The notes below the pieces were generated by a model. It was not told the DNA's origin and made no database searches. It saw nothing but the letters and a program-made list of their open reading frames with translations. Below, piece by piece: positions 1-9,701 of a DNA stretch of 64,000 bases. The first letter of the stretch is position 1, and every line of letters starts with the position of its first letter. The DNA lies in the NCBI RefSeq assembly GCF_000008765.1, contig NC_001988.2:124001-188000 (forward strand), given 5' to 3'. A program made the translations under genes and the position numbers. This DNA comes from Clostridium acetobutylicum ATCC 824 (GTDB taxonomy: Bacteria > Bacillota > Clostridia > Clostridiales > Clostridiaceae).

Positions 1-1
1 T

Positions 2-994
2 GCTATTATCATTTTGAGGTATTACATTAACCATGTTACCTGTCATATCACCATACCATTTATAAAACCACCATCCAGCACCCTTTTGAGTGTCAGATGC
101 CATAAGACTTCCAAGTCTTCCCGGTGCATTTGTCCACCACCAAGAAATGCAAGCAGAATCTACTTTGTTACGTTCGAATTTTGCAATAAAAGGTGCTGAT
201 GCGCCTGGTTGTCCTTCTGCATAATGATTGCTATCAGAATATTCATTTATTGCAATCTTCCTTTCTGGTATTCCTAGTGATCTTTCTAATGTTTTCAAAT
301 CTCTAATGTTCCCAGAAATATTTTGACTTCCTCCAAGTTCATGCCAGCAAATTACATCGGGGAGGCAGTTATTTGCTCTGCAGAAATTAAGAAAAGCATT
401 CATATTATAATGATTATAGTAAGAATAAGATGGTCCTATAATCTGAGAGTTCGGATCTAAACGGCGTATTAATTTATAAGTTTGAAGCCACATATCATTA
501 AAGCTAACATTATTATTTTTAAAGGTACCATCTGGTTCGTTCCATATTTCATAGCCATAAAAATTCGAATATCCGGAAGCCTTTTTTTGATTGATTACAC
601 TAGTAACTTTACCAAGCCAATCATTCATATTTGTAAAACCATACGGCCACCTAGGAAATATATCTGCTAACCTAATCATAACTTTTCCGGTGGTATTTTT
701 AAGTCTTCCAGCTGTAGGAATAGCAGCACCAATAGGTTGCTGATGGTTAAAACCTGCCAAAGCTGGATTTGTGAAAACATTTGGTTTTAGTGGTGCAACA
801 AATTGGTTAATATCAAATGGCTTACTTTCTGTAACTCCATAAAGAGAACCACTAGCACAATGTGTTACCCCTCTAAGCGTAGCCCTACAATCCACAGTCA
901 AAGTAGTTGCTGCAAATGCTTTAGATTGAAACGCTCCGCTTAATGATAAAATAGTTGTTAAGATTAATGTACTACTAATAAATCTTTTTTTCAT
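2..994 (-). CDS. Secreted clan GH-A glycoside hydrolase (partial)
   Basis: The 3' end lies outside the window; 331 codons are visible. Residues 1-28 are a signal peptide (MKKRF, hydrophobic core, AFA). The rest has the TIM-barrel signature of clan GH-A: an acid/base Glu at about 153 in IWNEPDG and a probable nucleophile Glu at about 251 in AINEYSD. The spacing and the GSLYG start resemble GH39-like beta-xylosidase and arabinosidase families, but I cannot fix the family. A clear AGGAG site precedes the ATG. It is the last visible gene of a four-gene run of polysaccharide hydrolases and is separated from its upstream neighbour by a relic of a duplicated signal-peptide region. Hemicellulose hydrolysis outside the cell is inferred. 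Confidence 0.8.
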   Translation of the reverse strand, partial: MKKRFISSTLILTTILSLSGAFQSKAFAATTLTVDCRATLRGVTHCASGSLYGVTESKPFDINQFVAPLKPNVFTNPALAGFNHQQPIGAAIPTAGRLKNTTGKVMIRLADIFPRWPYGFTNMNDWLGKVTSVINQKKASGYSNFYGYEIWNEPDGTFKNNNVSFNDMWLQTYKLIRRLDPNSQIIGPSYSYYNHYNMNAFLNFCRANNCLPDVICWHELGGSQNISGNIRDLKTLERSLGIPERKIAINEYSDSNHYAEGQPGASAPFIAKFERNKVDSACISWWWTNAPGRLGSLMASDTQKGAGWWFYKWYGDMTGNMVNVIPQNDNS

Positions 995-999
995 AATTA

Positions 1000-1083
1000 A
1001 ACCTTCTCCTTCTGCTTGTGAATGGTAAATAATCATAGAAAATGCAACTACAGATAAAACTATTTTTTTAATCTTTAAGCCAC
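1000..1083 (-). repeat. Relic of a duplicated GH30-gene 5' end
   Basis: Read on the minus strand, this spacer reproduces the ribosome-binding region and the signal-peptide codons of the gene at 1085-2851 (lysine-rich start, then IVLSVV.FSMI). The match breaks down after about 20 codons. It begins immediately after the stop codon of the neighbouring gene, just as the functional copy does at 2852-2867. It runs in frame into the downstream gene, but that gene has its own AGGAG and ATG. The simplest reading is the remnant of a further tandem GH30-ricin gene whose body was lost. Confidence 0.7.
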
Positions 1084-1084
1084 C

Positions 1085-2851
1085 TTAGTTGTTAGTAGGC
1101 TCAAATACCCATAATTGATTAGCATTTCCTCCATAAGTCCACTGACATACATTAGTGCCATCAGCAGTTCCAAAGTTATAATCATCTAATACCTTAGATC
1201 CATTACTACTCTTAGTTGCAACAGAATATTGACCATTTTTAGAAGAAGCTTTTACAGCAAATTTTTGTGAATCTCCGCTGTATGCATTAAAAATTTGAAT
1301 ATTACTTCCATCCTTATTTTCACCATAGCTAACATCCAGCATATAGTTACCTAAAGCATTTTTTAAAGTAATATAACCATCTCCTGTATTTGTTAAATAC
1401 CATTTTTGTCCAGCAACTCCTGAACCTGAACCAAGCTCAACATTTTGTCCTGCTTTTCCTGTATTATTTGCAACTTGAAGGTATTTTTGAGCATTAATAT
1501 TTTTAATGTAGTACCATCCATTATTTAAAGTTACAGTACTTCCAGGAGTAGGATTAGTTGTAGGGTTAGTTGTAGGCTTAGTAGAATTTAAATCTGCTAC
1601 AAATGTAGTTACACTTTGAGCTGGAAGTGATGCATTGAATCTTCCATTAGCTGCATTTATATTAGAATTTGTTTTAGCCATATTTAATGTTCCTGAAGTT
1701 ACCCATGAAGACACATTAGATACCGTACTATTTTGTATATTAAAGCTTTGATTTACTGGATATGTTCCTTTGTTTATTGCAACAATAACCACTTTATTAT
1801 TTCCTGTGTAGGCTGACACATAAACATTACCTACTGGATTTTTTGTTGCATCAACTCTTACATATCCAGGACGAACAAACTTGGAGAAATGGGCCATCAT
1901 GTAGCCACGTTTACTTATAGCACCATTCTCTTTGATCAATCCATAGGATCTTCTTATATACCACCATACATACGCTTGGAAATCGCCTTCTACCATAGCA
2001 TTGTTTATATGATTTGCAACCTCTAACGCTTCAGGCCAGCGATCTGCTGAATTAGCATCACTGTTTGGAACATACACTTCTGTCATCCAAAGATCTTTTC
2101 CTGCTGCTTTTTGTTTAAAAAGTGGATAAGGAAAATCTTTAACTTGAGTACCATAAGTGTGAGTCCCAAGGATATCCATGTTCGCAAGAGCTTTTGGATC
2201 ATTTAATATAGGATCGTACATGTTTTTTTGATAAGAAAATGACTCAGGTGACATTACCCTGCAGTTAATACTTCCTGCATAGTCTCTCATAAAACGAAGT
2301 ACTTCCTGTGGTGTCCACCAAGTCCAATCGCGCCCATAATCAGGCTCATTTTGTACAGAAATAGCATACAAATTAACACCATTATTCTTCATATATGATA
2401 CAAAATCATTAAGATATTTAGCATAGTCACCATATTTATCATATCTAAGGCGTTTTGCTTTTTCACCATTTCTATTAAAGGTTTCTGTCATAGAACTTGG
2501 AGGGTTCCAAGGCGTAGCAAAGACTATCGATCCATGTGCAATAGCACTTTTAGCTGTTGGTAACTCTTTATACCAATTGTTCTTATTATCATCTACAAAT
2601 ATTCTTACTACAGAAAGACCTAGTTGATTATTTCCATTTCCAAAGGCTGTTTCTCTTTGAGCTGCTGTCAAATCACCAGCCCAAGCTACAGAATTCATTC
2701 CTCCAAAACCACGAATTACTTGCTTTTTTGAGGCTAAATTAACCATAACATTTGAAGCTGCTTTAATGGATGTAAATCCATCTGTAAATGGTAAACAAAT
2801 CATAGAAAATGTAACTACAGATAAAACTATTTTTTTTATTTTGTTTTTCAA
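1085..2851 (-). CDS. Secreted GH30-type xylanase with ricin-B (CBM13) module
   Basis: This is a 588-residue secreted enzyme. A signal peptide occupies residues 1-32. A GH30-like TIM barrel follows, with acid/base Glu at about 169 (SVQNEPDYG) and nucleophile Glu at about 258 (WMTEVY). A beta-sandwich runs from about 330 to 425. A Pro/Thr linker (TTNPTTNPTPGS) joins a C-terminal ricin-type beta-trefoil with QKW/QLW motifs. GH30 enzymes of this kind cut (glucurono)xylan; the exact substrate is inferred. The start is TTG with a GGGAGGG site that overlaps the upstream gene's end, so it is translated in an operon with 2868-4628. From the beta-sandwich to the C-terminus it is nearly identical to its neighbour. 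Confidence 0.85.
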   Translation of the reverse strand: MKNKIKKIVLSVVTFSMICLPFTDGFTSIKAASNVMVNLASKKQVIRGFGGMNSVAWAGDLTAAQRETAFGNGNNQLGLSVVRIFVDDNKNNWYKELPTAKSAIAHGSIVFATPWNPPSSMTETFNRNGEKAKRLRYDKYGDYAKYLNDFVSYMKNNGVNLYAISVQNEPDYGRDWTWWTPQEVLRFMRDYAGSINCRVMSPESFSYQKNMYDPILNDPKALANMDILGTHTYGTQVKDFPYPLFKQKAAGKDLWMTEVYVPNSDANSADRWPEALEVANHINNAMVEGDFQAYVWWYIRRSYGLIKENGAISKRGYMMAHFSKFVRPGYVRVDATKNPVGNVYVSAYTGNNKVVIVAINKGTYPVNQSFNIQNSTVSNVSSWVTSGTLNMAKTNSNINAANGRFNASLPAQSVTTFVADLNSTKPTTNPTTNPTPGSTVTLNNGWYYIKNINAQKYLQVANNTGKAGQNVELGSGSGVAGQKWYLTNTGDGYITLKNALGNYMLDVSYGENKDGSNIQIFNAYSGDSQKFAVKASSKNGQYSVATKSSNGSKVLDDYNFGTADGTNVCQWTYGGNANQLWVFEPTNN

Positions 2852-2867
2852 GCTTTAAGCCCTCCCT

Positions 2868-4628
2868 TTAGTTGTTAGTAGGCTCAAATGCCCATAATTG
2901 ATTAGCATTTCCTCCATAAGTCCACTGACATACATTAGTGCCATCAGCAGTTCCAAAGTTATAGTCATCTAATACCTTAGTTCCATTACTGCTCTTAGTT
3001 GAAACAAAATATTGACCATCTTTAGAAGAAGCTTTTACAGAAAATTTTTGTGCATCTCCGCTGTATGCATTAAAGATTTGAATATTACTTCCATCCTTAT
3101 TTTCACCATAGCTAACATCAAGCATATAGTTACCTAAAGCACTTTTTAAAGTAACATAACCATCTCCTGTATTTGTTAAATACCATTTTTGTCCAGCAGC
3201 TCCTGAACCTGAACCAAGCTCAACATTTTGTCCTGCTTTTCCTGTATTACTTGCAACTTGAAGATATTTTTGTGCATTAATATTTTTAATGTAGTACCAT
3301 CCATTATTTAAAGTTACAGTACTTCCAGGAGTAGGATTAGTTGTAGGGTCAGTTGTAGGATTAGTAGAATTTAAATCTGCTACAAATGTAGTTACACTTT
3401 GAGCTGGAAGTGATGCATTGAATCTTCCATTAGCTGCACTTATATTAGAATTTGTTTTAGCCATATTTAATGTTCCTGAACTTACCCATGAAGACACGTT
3501 AGACACTGTACTATTTTGTACATTAAAGCTTTGATTTACTGGGTATGTTCCTTGATTTATTGCAACGATAACTACTTTATTATTTCCTGTATATGCTGAT
3601 ACATAGACATTTGATTGAGGACTATTTGTAGCATCAACTCTAGAGTAACCATTTCCGATGAATTTTGAGAACTGACCCATTACATATGTTTTCTTATAAG
3701 TCTCATTAGTTCTAGTATTATATAATCCATTTTGATCTCCAGATATCCACCAATATACATAAGCATTCATATTTCCAATTGTCATGCAATCATGAATTTC
3801 TTTAGCTAATTTTACACATGTACCTGGATCATTGCCTTCAAGATAGTGTTCAGTCATCCAGATGTCTTTTCCCTTATTACGTGCTAAAGGGTAATCTCTA
3901 ATAGGAGATCCATATAGATGTCCTCCAATGATTGAAACATACTGAGCAGTAGTAGGATCATTAAGAGTTGGATCTGACATTGCTGGGTTAAAACCTAATG
4001 ATTCAGGCATAATTATTTTAATAGTACTAGATAAGCTAGCTCCATATTGTTTAAGGAAATCATGGAACTGTTGTGCTGTCCAAGTACAAGCATCATAATC
4101 AGGTGCCCAATCTGGCTCATTTTGAAGAGATAATGCATATAAAGGTGCTCCATTATCAGACATATATTTCACGAAAGTTTTTAAATAAGCTGCATAAGCT
4201 GCATAGGAAGAAGGCTTTAAGGATCCTTTATTAGCACCTGTTGTTGTATTATTAGTCTTCATTGAAGCTGGTGGTGTCCATGGAGTTGCAAAAACAATAC
4301 CTCCTCTTGCACGTACTTTTTTTGCATTAGAAAGCTCATCAGCCCATGCCCTATAATCTCCTCTGTTCCAGCCTTCATTTGGAGCAATACGTACTCTCAA
4401 AATATCGAGACCTGCATTTTTATAAAGGGTATCCATGCAAGTATCGCTAAGAGCTCCGCACCATGCACTTGATGCACCAAATCCTCTAATAGTTTGATGT
4501 TTAGCTGCTACATTTATTGTTGCATCATTTGATGCTGCTTTAACAGAAGAGCCTGTACCTACAAAAGGCAAGCATGTCATAGAAAAAGCCACCAAAGATA
4601 TTAACGTTCTTTTTAATTTAATATTCAT
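2868..4628 (-). CDS. Secreted GH30-type xylanase with ricin-B module (paralogue)
   Basis: This 586-residue paralogue of the gene at 1085-2851 has the same order: signal peptide (to about 32), GH30-like barrel, beta-sandwich, Pro/Thr linker and ricin-B trefoil. The acid/base is Glu at about 171 (SLQNEPDW) and the nucleophile Glu at about 260 (IWMTEHY). The catalytic halves differ clearly while the C-terminal halves are almost the same, so the pair probably has different xylan specificities on a shared binding module. It starts at ATG with AGGATT-type spacing and lies 17 bases after the GH43 gene. There is no dockerin, so it is a free enzyme rather than a cellulosome subunit. Confidence 0.86.
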   Translation of the reverse strand: MNIKLKRTLISLVAFSMTCLPFVGTGSSVKAASNDATINVAAKHQTIRGFGASSAWCGALSDTCMDTLYKNAGLDILRVRIAPNEGWNRGDYRAWADELSNAKKVRARGGIVFATPWTPPASMKTNNTTTGANKGSLKPSSYAAYAAYLKTFVKYMSDNGAPLYALSLQNEPDWAPDYDACTWTAQQFHDFLKQYGASLSSTIKIIMPESLGFNPAMSDPTLNDPTTAQYVSIIGGHLYGSPIRDYPLARNKGKDIWMTEHYLEGNDPGTCVKLAKEIHDCMTIGNMNAYVYWWISGDQNGLYNTRTNETYKKTYVMGQFSKFIGNGYSRVDATNSPQSNVYVSAYTGNNKVVIVAINQGTYPVNQSFNVQNSTVSNVSSWVSSGTLNMAKTNSNISAANGRFNASLPAQSVTTFVADLNSTNPTTDPTTNPTPGSTVTLNNGWYYIKNINAQKYLQVASNTGKAGQNVELGSGSGAAGQKWYLTNTGDGYVTLKSALGNYMLDVSYGENKDGSNIQIFNAYSGDAQKFSVKASSKDGQYFVSTKSSNGTKVLDDYNFGTADGTNVCQWTYGGNANQLWAFEPTNN

Positions 4629-4645
4629 TTTTAATCCTCCGTATT

Positions 4646-6763
4646 TTAATTATTAGTAGGTTCAAATACCCACATTTGATTGTTATTTCCTCCATAAGTC
4701 CACTGACATACATTAGTACCATCAGCAGTTCCAAAGTTGTAATCATCTAATACCTTAGATCCATTACTACTCTTAGTTGCAACAGAATATTGACCATTTT
4801 TAGAAGAAGCTTTTACAGAAAATTTTTGTGAATCTCCGCTGTATGCATTAAAAATTTGAATATTGCTTCCATCCTTATTTTCACCATAGCTAACGTCTAG
4901 CATATAGTTACCTAAGGCACTTTTTAAAGTAACATACCCATCTTCTGTATTTGTTAAATACCACTTTTGTCCGGCAGCTCCCGAGCCTGAACCAAGCTCA
5001 ACATTTTGTCTTGCCTTTCCTGTATTGCTTGCAACTTGAAGATACTTTTGAGCATTTACATTTTTAATGTAATACCAGCCATTATTTAAAGTTACAGTAC
5101 TTCCAGGCGTAGGATTAGTTGTAGGGTCAGTTGTAGGATTAGTAGGATTAGTACCATTAGCGCTAAACTGCCAATAGTCAAAATTAAATAAATTTTTACT
5201 ACTATTTCCTGTAAACTTAAAGAAGATATTGTGAACACCGCTAACGCTCTTTACGTTACATTGCATCTCTTTCCACTGCTGCTCCCCACCTGTAGGGCTT
5301 ACGTTGAGTGTACCAATGAGTTGTCCATCCGCACTATCTAGATGTATTTCTATCTTACCTCCTACAGTTGATGCAACATTTGCTTTAAAGGATGCGGCTC
5401 CACTTCCAAAATCAGCTTTTGATACAGCAAGCCAATCTCCATTGTTTATACTTGTAACATCAAGATTATTACTGCTCACCATACTTCCTGGTGCAGTACA
5501 TTTTTGAGTCGAAATACCTCCATTCCAACCAATTGTTTCTGCTTCAGTTCTCTTATATGGATTAAGATTAGCCACTTGAGCTACACCCTGCATATCCTCT
5601 ATAACGTTATTCATAAGCCCATTTGGAGAATATGAAACTTTGTTAATCATAGGAGAACGATATCCTTTTGTAATTCCCATAGCTTTTCCAAGAGTTTGAG
5701 CATGGTACACTACATACCACTGATTGTTAAATTGGAAAACAGCATGATGATTATTACCACCTACTCCAAAGTAAGTTCCTGGGTTCTTAAGAAAAGTACC
5801 CTTATAAGTAAATGGTCCCATAGGACTGTTACTTGTCATGTAAGCAATATCACCTTGAGGTGGAGTTCCATTTGGATGATTTCCTGAGAAATTAGAACAA
5901 TAGGAATAATAGTATTTACCATTGTATTTATGGATACCCGAATCTTCAAACATAAATGGAGAATCGATTGTAGCTGCACTTCCAGTAGTATGAATCATAT
6001 CACCATTTAATTTCATAACTCTAGCTGTTTTAGGATTTGCAATTTGGCCCTGTGATGGATTATTACCTCCTGGTATACCTCCACCAAAATACAAGTATCC
6101 TGTTCCATCGTCGTCTACTAGTACTGCAGGATCAAATAGCCAAGCAACACCGTTAACTCCAGGGGTACTTCCTGTGATCATAGGTTTGCCAAGAGGATCT
6201 ATCCATGGTCCTACTGGACTGTCTGCTGTTAAGACACCAATACTTCCTGCATTGTTTGCAAAATAAAGGAAGAACTTATCTCTACCATTTATAACCTTAT
6301 GTGTAACTGATGGCGCCCAAGAATTAGTTGCCCATTTTGCCGCACCATTTGGACCTGCTACTGGGATTTCACCATTATCAGTCCAGTTAACCATATCATC
6401 AGAAGATATAACACTTATTGTCTTAATATTGCTATAGTCATTGTTAATTATATTTCCTCTGTTATCATACTCAAAGGCGTCACTTGACATATAAACATAT
6501 ACCCTGCCGTTATAAACCATAGCAAATGGATCTGCTCCAAACTTCTGTGTAATAAGTGGATTAGAATATCCCGGAACCTTTGCAAGAGCATTTGTAACAC
6601 CAGTTGATTGGGCTAAAACATCATTTACATTGAAATTTAGTAGATTCGATTTTGTGTGTGCTCCATTTGTTTTAATTACACTTGCATATACATTAGACTT
6701 AGCAAATCCAATACCGCAAATTAGTGCAAACGTTAACAGAAATGCATTTGACTTTTTAAACAT
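4646..6763 (-). CDS. Secreted GH43 arabinofuranosidase/xylosidase with CBM6 and ricin-B
   Basis: This 705-residue protein heads the hydrolase operon. A signal peptide (1-27) is followed by a five-bladed GH43 propeller with the catalytic-base Asp in KFGADPFA, the mid-domain WLFDPAV and the acid Glu in FMFEDSGIHKY. A CBM6-like jelly roll (from KRTEAE to FDYWQFS) and a Pro/Thr linker lead to a ricin-B trefoil nearly identical to those of the two GH30 genes downstream. GH43 enzymes remove arabinose or xylose from hemicellulose; the substrate here is inferred. The ATG follows a strong GGGGG site. The operon promoter must lie in 6764-7084, facing a divergent PucR-type regulator that may control it. 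Confidence 0.87.
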   Translation of the reverse strand: MFKKSNAFLLTFALICGIGFAKSNVYASVIKTNGAHTKSNLLNFNVNDVLAQSTGVTNALAKVPGYSNPLITQKFGADPFAMVYNGRVYVYMSSDAFEYDNRGNIINNDYSNIKTISVISSDDMVNWTDNGEIPVAGPNGAAKWATNSWAPSVTHKVINGRDKFFLYFANNAGSIGVLTADSPVGPWIDPLGKPMITGSTPGVNGVAWLFDPAVLVDDDGTGYLYFGGGIPGGNNPSQGQIANPKTARVMKLNGDMIHTTGSAATIDSPFMFEDSGIHKYNGKYYYSYCSNFSGNHPNGTPPQGDIAYMTSNSPMGPFTYKGTFLKNPGTYFGVGGNNHHAVFQFNNQWYVVYHAQTLGKAMGITKGYRSPMINKVSYSPNGLMNNVIEDMQGVAQVANLNPYKRTEAETIGWNGGISTQKCTAPGSMVSSNNLDVTSINNGDWLAVSKADFGSGAASFKANVASTVGGKIEIHLDSADGQLIGTLNVSPTGGEQQWKEMQCNVKSVSGVHNIFFKFTGNSSKNLFNFDYWQFSANGTNPTNPTTDPTTNPTPGSTVTLNNGWYYIKNVNAQKYLQVASNTGKARQNVELGSGSGAAGQKWYLTNTEDGYVTLKSALGNYMLDVSYGENKDGSNIQIFNAYSGDSQKFSVKASSKNGQYSVATKSSNGSKVLDDYNFGTADGTNVCQWTYGGNNNQMWVFEPTNN

Positions 6764-7084
6764 TATTTTTTCCCCCTTTTATAAATTAATGTTTTATGAA
6801 GTCTACCTAAAAGACTTGTAATTATAATCATAGTTATCAATAAATTTTCATCTTTCGGTTTTTATTTCAAGTATTTCTCATATTATGATATCTTTACTTA
6901 AAAAATTTCTTTTACCATTTTTTTGTGTTATTATATATGTTAACCATGATTATATATATTATGTTAAATCTAAAAGGTTTCAATCGCAATGTGCATGTAC
7001 TTAAACTAAAACTTTTAATATTTATGCATGTGCACAAAAGTATAAAGAACAATTATTATGAATTGTTAAAACAGGAGGTAACCT
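6764..7084. promoter_or_regulatory. Divergent regulatory region, GH operon / PucR regulator
   Basis: This 321-base gap holds no gene. It separates the GH operon (minus) from the regulator (plus) and must contain both promoters. Two related motifs stand out: TGTGCATG at 6990-6997 and ATGCATGTGCACA around 7024-7036, which contains the perfect palindrome TGTGCACA. They are candidate operator half-sites for the neighbouring regulator. I did not find a convincing catabolite-repression site. Confidence 0.4.
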
Positions 7085-8716
7085 ATGGGTATATTAATTA
7101 ATAGCATTATAGATAAACTCAAACAATATAAACCCAAAAGTTATATTAACAACAAAAATATAACAACTATTGAATCTGTAAAATATCTAGATAACAATAT
7201 TAAGTATTTTCACTCAAACACACTGTATGTTGGTGAATTATCAAAGTTCGCAGTAAGTAATCTAATCTTGCACCAAACTAATTTCTTAATTATTTCTAAA
7301 CTTCAAATGCCATTTCCTATTAAAACCAATAAGAACATAAACATAGTTCTTATAAATGAAGATTTTACATTATCTATGTTCAACAAGATTCTAGATATTT
7401 TTTTTCAATATCAAAATATAGATACTAATTCTTTAAGACTACTAGAGGTACTTTCCAAAAACACTGGTTTACAAAACATTATTAATAGTGCCTCAAAGCT
7501 TCTTGGAAATCCTGCTTATATCAGCAACACAAACTTTAAAATTCTATCATTTACAGAAGGCATTAAATTAGATCACCCCTTATGGCAAGACGTTGCATTA
7601 AAGGGCTATCAGCAATATGAAAGTTTGCAAAGTCTTCTAACTGATGCAATATTAGATGCAAAAATACCAATTTATTTTAAATCAACAAACAATAAAAATA
7701 GATATACTATTGATTATAGTAATAATAGAGAAGGTAAGTTAAGACCAAATTCTAAATCTATTATATATAAAGAAAATAATAAATTTACTATATCTCGAAT
7801 ATGGTCAAACATATATGCGGGCAACAAGCTTTTAGGTCAATTTATAGTACTTGAAGCCTTTAAGCCATTTACAGAGAGTGATATAAGGTTAATCAAACTT
7901 TTAAGTAATGCAATTTCAATAGAACTTCAAAAACATAAATACTATGAGAGCACAAATATAACCAATGAAGAATTGCTACTATTACAACTACTTGATGGTA
8001 AAATAGTTAACCGTGAAGCTCTTGATGAAAACATTAAATTTGCACATTGTACCTTTAAATATCCTCTTAACCTTATAGGAATCATTAATAAAAATTCTAT
8101 CTCATACATTCAGTTCAGCTACATAAAAACCTTTTTTAAAAAGATATTTCATGATTCTATCTGTGTTTTGTATAAAGGAAATATAGTTATAGTCGCTAGC
8201 TATGTCCAGGATAAAACCTTGTATGAGACTTGCTTTAAAAAATTAAATAAGGTTTTAAAAGATCTAGACATGCTTTGTGGAATTAGTCGTCCATTCTATA
8301 ATTTACTTGACATTAATAAATACTATAATCAGTCACTTAAATCAATAGAACTCGGACGTCATTTAACTAATAATAAATTTATTTTTTTCTATGATTCCTA
8401 TATTTTGCAGCATATCTTTTCTCTATGCTCCAGTGAAGAATCCCTTAAAGATTTTTGTCACCCTTCAATCTTTAAACTTATCACCTATGATAGTGTGTAT
8501 AAAACAGATTACCTAAAGAACCTATATTTATATGTAATGAATTTTAAAAACCAGTCAAAGCTTGCAGAATTAATGCATGTACATAGAAATACTCTACACT
8601 ACAGAATTTCTAAAATAGAAGAAATAATGAATGTGGACTTAAATAATGTAGATGAATTTTTTAGCATTTATTTATCCCTAAAGATACTAGAATACCTTGG
8701 TGAATGCTTAATATGA
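7085..8716 (+). CDS. PucR/CdaR-family transcriptional regulator
   Basis: This 543-residue protein has the PucR/CdaR architecture. An N-terminal sensory region is followed by a GAF-like middle section (ILSFTEG... to ELQKHKYY), a degenerate cyclase-like segment (about 300-430) and a C-terminal HTH_30 helix-turn-helix. The recognition part reads KLAELMHVHRNTLHYRISKI, the family signature. An AGGAGG site precedes the ATG. Members of this family activate catabolic genes in response to a small metabolite. Its position divergent from the hemicellulase operon suggests it regulates that operon; the ligand is unknown. A terminator hairpin follows at 8729-8763. Confidence 0.82.
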   Translation: MGILINSIIDKLKQYKPKSYINNKNITTIESVKYLDNNIKYFHSNTLYVGELSKFAVSNLILHQTNFLIISKLQMPFPIKTNKNINIVLINEDFTLSMFNKILDIFFQYQNIDTNSLRLLEVLSKNTGLQNIINSASKLLGNPAYISNTNFKILSFTEGIKLDHPLWQDVALKGYQQYESLQSLLTDAILDAKIPIYFKSTNNKNRYTIDYSNNREGKLRPNSKSIIYKENNKFTISRIWSNIYAGNKLLGQFIVLEAFKPFTESDIRLIKLLSNAISIELQKHKYYESTNITNEELLLLQLLDGKIVNREALDENIKFAHCTFKYPLNLIGIINKNSISYIQFSYIKTFFKKIFHDSICVLYKGNIVIVASYVQDKTLYETCFKKLNKVLKDLDMLCGISRPFYNLLDINKYYNQSLKSIELGRHLTNNKFIFFYDSYILQHIFSLCSSEESLKDFCHPSIFKLITYDSVYKTDYLKNLYLYVMNFKNQSKLAELMHVHRNTLHYRISKIEEIMNVDLNNVDEFFSIYLSLKILEYLGECLI

Positions 8717-8728
8717 GTTGAATAACAA

Positions 8729-8763
8729 AAATAGTGCCCTCTAATTAAGAAGGCACTATTCTT
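8729..8763. terminator. Bidirectional terminator
   Basis: The arms AATAGTGCCCTCT and AAGGCACTATT flank a short loop, with A-runs before and T-rich sequence after. It lies between the convergent regulator and rfbD remnant. Confidence 0.75.
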
Positions 8764-8776
8764 CAGTAACATTTTA

Positions 8777-9496
8777 TTACATTACTTTTTCTATAAAAAC
8801 CTTTAATGCATCTTTCCAATACCTCATATCATCTCCAACTGCTAAACTTAAATTTTTATTTTCTAAAGATGAATAGGATGGTCTTTTAGCTTGTCTTTTA
8901 TATTCATTTGAAGAGCATGGCTTTATAACACTAGGTATATTACTTAATTTTATTATTTCACATGCAAAATCGTACCATGAACACTCTCCATGCCCCGAAC
9001 AATTGTAAACTCCATACTTATCTGTAACTATCAATTTTAATATATGATAAACTATATCCTCAACATTTGTTGGATTTCCTCTTTGATCATTCACAACAGT
9101 TACAACTTCTTTTTCTTTCGCCAGCTCCATTATTGTGTACACAAAATTTTTACCCTTATACCCATATACCCAAGCTGGCCTTACTATGAAATATTTTGAA
9201 GAAAACTCTTTTACAAAATCATCACCCATTTTTTTACTTTTACCATAGACACTTTGAGGCGATGCTTTGTCCTCATCCTTAAAAGGTGTATTTCCTTCAC
9301 CGCTGAAAACATAATCTGATGAAATATGTACTAATTTAGCTCCTATCTCTTCTGCTGCAATAGCCAAATTTTTAGCTCCAAAAGCATTTACCTCAAACGC
9401 TTTCTTTTCGTTTGTTTCACAGGCATCTACATTTGTGTAGGCAGCAGCATTTACAACTACGTCAGGTCTAATTTTACTTATAACACTTTTTACCAC
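8777..9496 (-). pseudogene. rfbD: N-truncated dTDP-4-dehydrorhamnose reductase
   Basis: The 239 codons match the RmlD/RfbD short-chain reductase family from about residue 50 onward: RPDVVVNAAAYTNVD, the SSDYVFSG strand and the YGKSKK catalytic Tyr-Lys pair. The N-terminal Rossmann strand with the GxxGxxG dinucleotide loop (about 50 residues) is absent. The upstream DNA does not encode it in any frame I read. The only start is a GTG with no ribosome-binding site. No other rhamnose genes are nearby. I read it as a gene remnant; the alternative is a protein with a lost cofactor loop, which should be inactive. Confidence 0.7.
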
Positions 9497-9701
9497 ATAA
9501 AAAATACTAAAACAAATATAAGCACCTAAAGATTCACTTTTAATACTTACAAATAATGGTTAATTACAATTCATTATTCAATAACATATTTATATTACAA
9601 CCTTTTCAATGTAAAATTAATACCCTCATTACATAATTGACCTATTATTACATTTAATGTACTATTTATATAACAAATAACTTACTTTGGAGGATTATAT
9701 A

